Source of the DNA: Neoceratodus forsteri
Lineage: Eukaryota; Chordata; Ceratodontiformes; Ceratodontidae
Reading direction: 5' to 3'
Length of the DNA stretch: 64,000 nucleotides
NCBI GenBank assembly: GCA_016271365.2
Contig: CM057449.1
Location: 1,564,900,501 to 1,564,964,500 of the forward strand
A program made the translations under genes and the position numbers. Shown piece by piece: positions 57,130 through 64,000 of this stretch (within the stretch, counting starts at the first letter, position 1; every line of letters begins with the position of its first letter). The notes under the pieces are model-generated. The model did no database searches. It had not been told where the DNA came from and saw nothing but the letters and a program-made list of their open reading frames with translations.

Positions 57130-57961
57130 TCACTTTCGAGACACACACAAAGCACAGCACATTCAGCAAGAACTGGAAAGACTACTTACTGCTTGAATCA
57201 CTTCACAGGGTTTGAAAGTTTTGGGGTTTTTTTTGCAGACAATGGTTCAAATATTAAAAAAGCACTTCCCAATGGCAACTATGTATATATATGCTGTTTT
57301 GCCCATTGTCTTAACCTAATCATTCGAAGCTTCCTGGTTAATGACCGGCAAGTATCAACCACAGTGGGTACAGTGTGTTAAGTCTGTGGCCACTTCAACC
57401 ATTCAGTAAAAGCCCGTGACATCCTTGCTGATATCCAGAAGGACAAAGGTCTTCCACGTCTCCAGCTTGTTCAGGATGTAGCAACAAGGTGGAATTCAAC
57501 TTACTTTATGATTGAACACATCCTTGAACAAAAGGTACAGTAGCTATCATTGAGTACATCATGTACAGCGATATCAGGGAGGGCATTGTACTCCATTCTA
57601 CTCAGTGGTCTCTGCTGGAACAGTTGTGTCACATTCTGAAACCATTCATGAGTGCTACAAAAGAGGTCAGTGCAGAAAAGGCATCCCTTAGCCAAATTAT
57701 TCCACTCATTCTACTTCTCAAAAAAAGTTGGAGAAAATGAGGAGCACCTTAGATATGAACCAATCTCTAATCAATAACATGCTTACCAGACTTAGCACAG
57801 ATGAGAAATTATCAGCCATGACACACAGCAAGGAGTATCTCTTAACATTACTAGATCCACGTTTCCAGAACAGACACCTTCTTGATGTGGTTTCTCAAGA
57901 TATGGAGGAGTTGAACTATAGGCACATTTTGACTGATGCAGTAGATGCGGTTTTCCTAGAG
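57130..57961 (+). pseudogene. hAT transposase, second half
   Basis: It continues the BED-finger hAT protein: HIQQELERLL, then FADNGSNIKKALPNGNYVY (second catalytic Asp in DNGSN), CFAHCLNLIIRSFL, VCGHFNHSVKARDILADIQK and QLVQDVATRWNSTYFMIEHIL. After breaks come LLDPRFQNRHLLD and, before the edge, AVDAVFLE. The dimerisation region at the C-terminus is cut off by the 2-kb element. Confidence 0.78.
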
Positions 57962-59975
57962 TAACCCCCCTACAAATGGGGGTTCCCAAAAAGTCTTCCT
58001 TGAGCTTGCCTAAATGCTCACTGCCAGGCTGGTGTCCTGCGTTTTAGCAGTTTAAATGTATTGCCAGAGAGTGCCTATATAGCCTCTGTGTACTGTCTCT
58101 TTAAGAGCTGCTTAGGTTGCAGTCATAATTAATCAGGGAAGAGGCTGAATATTTCTATGCGCGAGTCTCACCCGGGCTGCCAAATAATCGCTCCATTCTG
58201 CCATCACTGTTAGCACAGAGGGAGCTCCGTCAGAAGATGTATTTGTTTGCTGATCATTTATTAGAATAGTAATAATATTGCAGTTTGTCTAACCTGCCTT
58301 CTCTGCAGCATGGACATTTCTGTTTATCTCCACCATCTTGTGCCTGGACTGCTGAAATGGGCCAAGCAATATCTTTGGAGACTCTAAAATGGAACCTGTC
58401 CCCAGGGGCTTTGTGGGAGTAAAATTCTGTAGGAATTATAGTTTAGGGGTTTTTGCACCTAAATGAACCTGGAGGTGGAGCCCTTGTTTTGACTGACAGA
58501 GGAATCAGCCAACCAAACCTTTTGGATCTTGAGGAAAGTCCCAGACTGCTTGCAGTTTCAGTTCAGTTCAGTTTGAGTTGGGAAGTGAAAGAAGTAACAG
58601 CTCAAGATAGTCGAGCAGTAATCCTGCATAGATTCGCATGGGAGAACTGTGAATGGGCTGAGTTTTGGCATGCCTGTCTGCCTGCTGTCCCTGAGAGGGA
58701 AACTGAAGTTTATTCGGACTGAATCCAAATTGTGAGGACGATTGAAGCCACAGAACTGTGACCAGGCTTTAACCTGAAGAAGATCGAAGATTTGCTGAAT
58801 GCAATCAGCCTGTCAGGATTTCCAGCCACCTTTGAACTCCCGGTTTGTGCAGAGACTCTGTAATTGTGACTGGATAGCAATCTGCCTGGTACAGTAAAAT
58901 TTCTTACATGTAAATGTGCTATGTGCTGTTAGTGGGTCATGATTTGGTTCCCCATTGTGTTCTGAACTGTGTTCTGCTTGCTGGAGGCTGCATCCAGCTC
59001 CAACGGACTAAATCAGTTTGCATCTTCATTTGGCCCGGGCCTTGCCACATTGGCTCAGCCAGACTACCCGCTACACAGAGAAAGCCATCAATGAGAGACC
59101 TGCCTGGGGATCAGCCCCCTGCTCAATGCCTTGAACAGGAATGATGCCTCAGTGATTTGTGTGGGCCCTGCTTCTCCTGCCACTCCAGCTCAACAACCTG
59201 CAGTCTCGATTTCATCCTGCCTGTATCCTGTATTGGGTATCAAGAGTAAACATCAGGGCAGCTCCCTGCAGCAACAGCTAAATCTAAAGTGTTGTCATCT
59301 GATTGCTTTGTTGTCTTTTCCTTCACAAACTGAGCCATCCGGCTCCAGATTACAAATAGTGTGTGTTGTGCATGTTGCTTTCTTCCATCACAGGGCCCCA
59401 ACCAGCTGTGACGCCGGCCTACCCCGGGCAATGGTCCTGGCTAGCCCAACTTTTTCCTACCTGGGTACCCAGAGTGTGTGACTGTGTAGGGACTCTGAAG
59501 TGCATGCATAACTGACTGATTGATTTAGCCTTTAAGCCAATCAACCTGATTACGCCCCTCCCTTGTTCAAGTCCCCTGAATAAATCTGATCTAACTTTTT
59601 GCATTTAACCTGACTGTGGTTCCTGTTTGTGCCAAGAGTACTGTGCTGCTGCTATTTGCTGTGCATAACCTTGTTTTACATGGGGTCCCCCAGGGTCGAG
59701 CTAGAGGAACCAGCCCTGGTGGTAAGTGCAAACAGTGTGGGTAATTGCATGGTGAATAAAGGTCACTGTGAAAGTGATTATTGTATATTGTTCAGGCCAC
59801 TAGAAGGGAAAGAGGGGGGTTACAGTGTCCCGGAGGGCTGTGCCCAGGTTAGCTTGACCACTAACAACCCTGACCTCTGTGTGGAGGCACCCATTTCATT
59901 ACCCAGGCCTCTTAACCTGCTACTAGCCAAGCAGGAAGGGGTAGTAGCCCTTGGGATAATGCCACCTAGGGGTTA
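57962..59975 (+). mobile_element. 2-kb TIR element, copy 2
   Basis: The tips are TAACCCCCCTAC and CACCTAGGGGTTA, as in copy 1, with similarity along the whole 2.0 kb (for example GGGGGTTCCCAAAA near the left end, GGCCCCAACCAGCTG, CCTGAATAAATC, and the last 300 bp). The flanks are AGAG and CATC, so there is no matching 4-bp duplication here; the hAT protein does not resume on the right. The copy may be a recombination product or its flank may have been deleted. The left tip hairpin (AACCCCC...TGGGGGTT) is conserved. Confidence 0.72.
59629..59975 (+). CDS. open frame shared with 2-kb copy 1
   Basis: About 115 codons are open up to the right tip, in register with the frame at 5135-5499 of copy 1. 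Conserved blocks: SVPEGC, VSLT, NPDL, PRPLNLLLAKQ, VVALGI and PPRGY. Whether it is translated is unknown. Confidence 0.35.
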
Positions 59976-60290
59976 CATCTTGGAGGCACCACTGGGATTT
60001 TGTGTCTTCTAGTGGCCGAAATTACAAATTATTGTTTTTATTTTTTTTATTTTATTTAAACAGCAGTTTGGAAAACCTTTGAGCCATAGGCTCATTTACA
60101 AAGGTACCTTGTCACAGTAAGACAAATGAAAATACACAGTATAGCAGTTCAACACATAAGTATAACAGTAACTTAAGACATAGATACTAACAAGCTGGTA
60201 CAGGTAGGATTGATGCAAACAATACCAGAGTTATGTTGTCCTTAGCAGCTTAGTAGTAAGCTTTGTCATAAGTATTGAGTACGGCTTTGA

Positions 60291-63100
60291 CTAATGGCAA
60301 TTACAGCATCGGGTGTTAATAAGGTGGTTACGTAAGGAAGTTTTGAAGCATGATATAGTTGAGCCTAGAGATGGGGGCAGTGTGTTGAACCAGGAGGGGG
60401 CCCTAAAGCTGAAGGCTCTTTGGCCGTGAGAGGTCCTAGCTCTAGGGATAACAAGAGAAGTTTTCCCAGAGGTCCGAGTATGAACTACTGGGACAGAGCG
60501 GCATATGGTGGTGGTCAATCCTGGCGGGGATAGCCCAAGGAGGGTCTTTTTTGTAAGGGTACAGGTCAGATATTTGAGGCGCTCGTCAAGATCAAGTACC
60601 AGCACTTTAGTGTACAGTAGACAGGTGTGTGTCAGCCTAGGTGCCCCAGTAATTAACCTGCAGGCCTTATTCAGAGTAGTGCAAATTTTATGGAGTGCAG
60701 TCTGATCAGCAGCACCATACACCGGCAGTCCATAGTCCACTAGGGACAGGATAGAGGAGGTGACATGCAGTCTAGAGCCTCCGGGGAGGCAGTGTTTATA
60801 CCGATGTAAGATGCCCAATTGGATATTAGTGGCAGTGGCTAGGGCAGCGATGTGTCCATGGAAGGAGAGGGAGGGGTCAAAATGGATCCTAGGTATTTAT
60901 AAGAGCAAACTTGTTCGAGTGGGAAAGAGGACCCAGAGTGAATGAGGAGTTTGAAGTTGCATGACTTGTTTTGAGGATGAGTGAAGAACATGGTTTTGTT
61001 TTTTAAGATTTATCACCAATCTATGTTCTTGAACCAGCCCTCGGCTTCCAGCGAAGGACTTCTGCAGCGAGTCCTGGAGGGCAATAGGGTTATGACTTGA
61101 GGCAAAGATGACTGCATCATCAGCGTACAATAGAATGTTCCCCGAGCAGGAGCATGGAAGGGTGTTAAGGTAAAAGGAGAAAAGTAAGGGGCCCAGAATG
61201 GAGCCCTGGGGAACCCCAGAAAAGATGGGACAGATGTCTGAGTAGGTCCCATTAATTTTTACACGCTGTGAGCAGTCAGACAGATAACTGGTGCACCGGG
61301 AGATAGGCCCAGCAGCAAAACCAGAGAGACTAAGGGCATCAAGAAGGAGTGGGTGGGAGACAGTGTCGAAAGCTTTAGAGAGGTCAATGAAGACCGCACC
61401 AGCCAGAGAACCTGTGTCTAAGGAGGAGGAGAAAGTTGGAGAACTCTAGGAGGGCTGTGTTGGTACTGTGTGGCCTGCTCCAGAAGCCATGCTGCTCAGG
61501 ACATAGGACATTGTAGGTGGAGAGGTAGTCAGAGATTTGAGAGGCCACCACTTTTTCCAAGGCCTTGGAGAGAGGAGAGAGAATGGATATTGGTCGATAG
61601 TTTCCAGCCACAGTCCTATCACCACTTTTAAAGATAGGGGTGACAGTGGCGACTTTCCAAGCAGTTGGAACCTTCCCCAGGCAAAGAGAGTGGTTGATGA
61701 GGCATGTGATCGGGGTAAGGACTGTGTCTAAGACCAGCCGTAGGATACACGGATCCAGGGTGTCACTGCCTGTACTATTACTTGAGGGCAGTGACAAGGT
61801 CTGGCCTAAGTTCTTGGGCAGAAACACGGCGGAGGAAAATAAGAGATGAAAGATTACGGCAGGTGCTGGGGAGGAGGGTCAAAAAATTTGTAGGAGGATA
61901 GGGCTAAGGTCAGTGAATGAGGTGTTGAGGTGGTTGGCTATGAGGGCTGGGTCTGAGGAGATCACACCATTAATGTTGATCTGGGTGGGTGGGGGAGTGT
62001 GCACCCCATTTAACTGTTTAATGTTATCCCAGAAGGTTCTGGGGTTCCCCCATGAGGCAGTGAGTGAGGACCGATAGTGCTCAGACTTGGCCTTTCTGAT
62101 GGCCCGAGTGCACTTGTTTCGGGCAGCAGCATATAACCGCCTGTCATTGGGCCAGCCAGTCTCAATGGCACGGTGCCATAGGTTGTCCCTATGTTTGAGT
62201 TGGTGGATCAAAGCTGGGGTTACCCAGGGGGCATTCTGCCTTTTAGAACGGTGGGTCAACATTGGGGCAAAGATATCACAGGCATTATTAAAAGTTTGGG
62301 TAAAGAAGGAGAGAGCTGTGTCAATGTCAGGAGTTGCCTGTATAGGAGACCAGTCAATTTGGGACAGAAGTTCCTTAAGTTTATCAGTCCACCAGGTATT
62401 ACAACACCGGCATGTGGACTGTGCTATGGGTTTGGGACTGAGGATGACCAGTGGAATAGAATGGGGAGTGATCACTGAGAGAGTCTGGGAGGACTTGTAC
62501 ATTGGGGATCCGATTAGGCGGTTGGTGAGTACCACATCAAGCAGGGTACTGGAGCCTCTGTTGGGGTTAGTCCTGGTAGGGTGGGTAACTAGTTGCGTAG
62601 GTCTATTGCAGAAAAGGAGTCTCGGTAGAGGAGGAGGAGGGGCTGAGCCAGTTGACATTTAAGTCACCCACCAGAATTTGATCAGCGGAAGGAGGTAGTG
62701 AGGTAAGGTATTCTGTAAAGAGGCAATGGCCTGCGTTTGGTCCCTGGGGGGGCACATATGCAGTAGTCAGATAAAGGAGTCCCTTTAAAGGGTCAGGGGT
62801 TAGTTTCAGTGTAAGTGCCTGGGCCCTGGAGTCAAGGATGGGAGCAGGCAGGGCTAGTATGGGGAGAGATTCCTTGACATAAATAGCGCAGGCCGCCACC
62901 CGTCTCCCAACACGGTCGGACCAGAAGAGGTGAAACCAGGAAGGAGACTAGGGAGTCAGGGGAGGATTTCGACAGCCAAGTCTCAACCAGAGCAATGACA
63001 TCAGGGTTAATTGATGACCAGGCATTGTAGTGAGTCAAACTTTTTAGGAGGCTACAGATATTCATGGAGACCATGCATAGGCCTGTGGTGCGAAGTGGGG
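60291..63100 (-). pseudogene. LINE ORF2: endonuclease and RT
   Basis: Endonuclease: VSMNICSLLKSLTHYNAW, DVIALVETWLSKSSPDSL, LLYLTTAYVPPQGP, ILVGDLNVNWLSP and SSTLLDVVLTNRL. Linker: APWVTPALIHQLKHRDNLWHRA. RT: GKVPTAWKVATVTPIFKSGD, NYRPISILSPLSKALEKVVA and QHGFWSRPHSTNTALLEFSN, then GSILGPLLFSFYLNTLP and LYADDAVIFASS (YADD). C-terminus: LSLVDYGLPVYGAA, CRLITGAPRLTH and PSWFNTLPPSLGSTIS. Several frameshifts, but all main motifs survive, so this is one of the younger LINEs in the window. Confidence 0.82.
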
Positions 63101-63722
63101 AGCCCTGGGAACCGGGCCAGGGTTTGATGAATGTTCCCTGACAGGAGTAGTAGCATGACTAACACCCTGGCTGGGAGATGGTGAGAGGTTTTCCTATGAC
63201 TGACATGAGGGGAGGGGAGGCTAAGGGGCAGGGGGTGGGCAGGGTGGTACAGGAAGGGAAGGCAAGAATAAGAAGACACCCAGATGTGCCTGAGGTGACG
63301 AGAAAGCTAGGGGGAGGGCAGGGAGGACCGAGACACACAGAGGTCCCAAGGAGCAGGAGAGCAGGTTCAGGAGCAAGGGAGGGAGTGCCAGGGCACAGCA
63401 GAGTAGCAGATGGGTAAGTGGGTAAGTGCACTGCTAGTGGGAGAGGCACAGGCAGAGCATGAGGCAGGGCCAATACATTGTGGTGAGCAAGATCCCAGGG
63501 AAGTAGTGCTGTACAGGTAGGAGTAGGAACTAGCGAGGGAGCATAGGTCCCTCTAGTGGCCAGTAGGTATAACCTGCAAATGGGAAAGTGGGGAGATAGG
63601 TTCTGGGCAACAGGACGTGATGTCACCAGATGTGATGTCACGGGTGGATCCTTAAATTGACAGCCGCCCCTGGGTGGGAGGGTGGTTGGGACAGACGGCA
63701 CGAAGCACCGTCGGGCTAGCAC
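63101..63722 (-). other. 5' region of the LINE with Pro/Leu-rich open frame
   Basis: A 187-codon frame starts at 63722 (MLARRCFVPSVPTTLPPRGG) and is rich in Pro, Leu and Ser, with no knuckle or coiled coil visible. It may be ORF1 or only an open GC-rich leader. The plus strand near 63610-63643 carries three spaced TGATGTCAC strings. Confidence 0.4.
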
Positions 63723-64000
63723 CCCCCTGCAGGCGTCCAGACGAAGAGAAGAGAAGAGGCTCTCTTTATCTCGAAAGTTATCAGGCTGGAAATTCAGCTT
63801 CCTCAGCTCCTCAGGTGAGCTGCTTGTGTTGCTTCTGTTGCTTGATTGTCCCGAGTGCCTAGCTTGGGGCGGGGGGGCTGCCTATGTAGTGGAGAAAACA
63901 AAGCCTCTCATTACTATGCAGCGGGAGAATATGTTGTGACTTTCACAAAGGAGCTCCACTCTAAGCAAACAGGGCTATTCCAAAATGAGGTCACACTAGG
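63723..64000. other. unassigned right edge
   Basis: No coding homology. The stretch probably contains the LINE 5' leader and its flank, but no boundary can be seen. Confidence 0.3.

Larger units (their letters stand above)
60025..63722 (-). mobile_element. CR1/L2/Rex1-group LINE, nearly full length
   Basis: This is a minus-strand element. Its 3' end at the left starts with an A-rich tail in sense (plus strand TTTTTATTTTTTTT) and has a 3' UTR shared with the fragment at 1579-1735. ORF2 covers about 60291-63100. A GC-rich 5' region with a long open frame (63159-63722) lies upstream. Exact clade within the CR1/L2/Rex1 group is not settled by motifs alone. Confidence 0.8.

Noticed and set aside
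1..64000. CRISPR array, rRNA or bacterial operon
   Set aside because: No evenly spaced short repeats with unique spacers, no rRNA-like sequence, and eukaryotic retroelements throughout.

Overview
This window looks like a transposon graveyard from a large, repeat-rich vertebrate genome. I found no cellular gene, rRNA, tRNA, CRISPR array or bacterial-style operon in it. The mix of elements is Tx1-clade LINEs with zinc-knuckle ORF1, Gmr1-like Ty3/Gypsy elements with a SCAN-type gag, a TTAA-flanked T2/Kolobok-like MITE, Tigger, a BED-finger hAT, and CR1/L2-type LINEs. It suggests a non-mammalian vertebrate; an amphibian is my best guess, but this is inference from element content only. Nearly every reading frame carries stops or frameshifts, so most entries are pseudogenes.

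Layout. 0-2.3 kb: a CR1-like LINE whose two halves point in opposite directions, a LINE 3' end, and an unassigned GC-rich stretch. 2.3-33.7 kb: six Tx1-clade LINE copies (called Z, A, B, C, D, E here), all on the minus strand and arranged head to tail. Later insertions break them up: Tigger lies in Z and itself holds a 2-kb terminal-inverted-repeat element; a plus-strand LINE fragment and the Gmr1-like Gypsy-1 (13093-19904) lie in A; a block with a 298-bp tandem repeat lies in B. The junctions share the element end GGGG(A) and, from B through E, the motif AAGAGTA. 33.9-35.8 kb: an exon/intron-like tandem repeat split by an MITE. 36-42 kb: mostly unassigned, with a minus-strand CR1 RT fragment and a foldback element. 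42.3-60 kb: a BED-finger hAT split by an L2-type LINE, which is itself split by a second Gmr1-like element, Gypsy-2 (48477-55816, perfect 5-bp target duplication GAGAC). A second copy of the 2-kb element follows. 60.0-63.7 kb: a minus-strand CR1/L2/Rex1-group LINE.

How the parts relate. The nesting gives a relative order: Tx1 Z, then Tigger, then the 2-kb element; Tx1 A, then Gypsy-1; hAT, then L2, then Gypsy-2. Where an insertion cuts a coding sequence, removing it together with one target duplication brings the frame back into register (Tigger at CATG; L2 at GAGAC). This fixes the insertion boundaries well. The least ordinary items are the Tx1 array with its recurrent target motif and its short 3'-end units, the two copies of the 2-kb CATG-flanked element with a shared reading frame, the intron-like gap in Tigger, and the exon-like tandem repeat at 34 kb.
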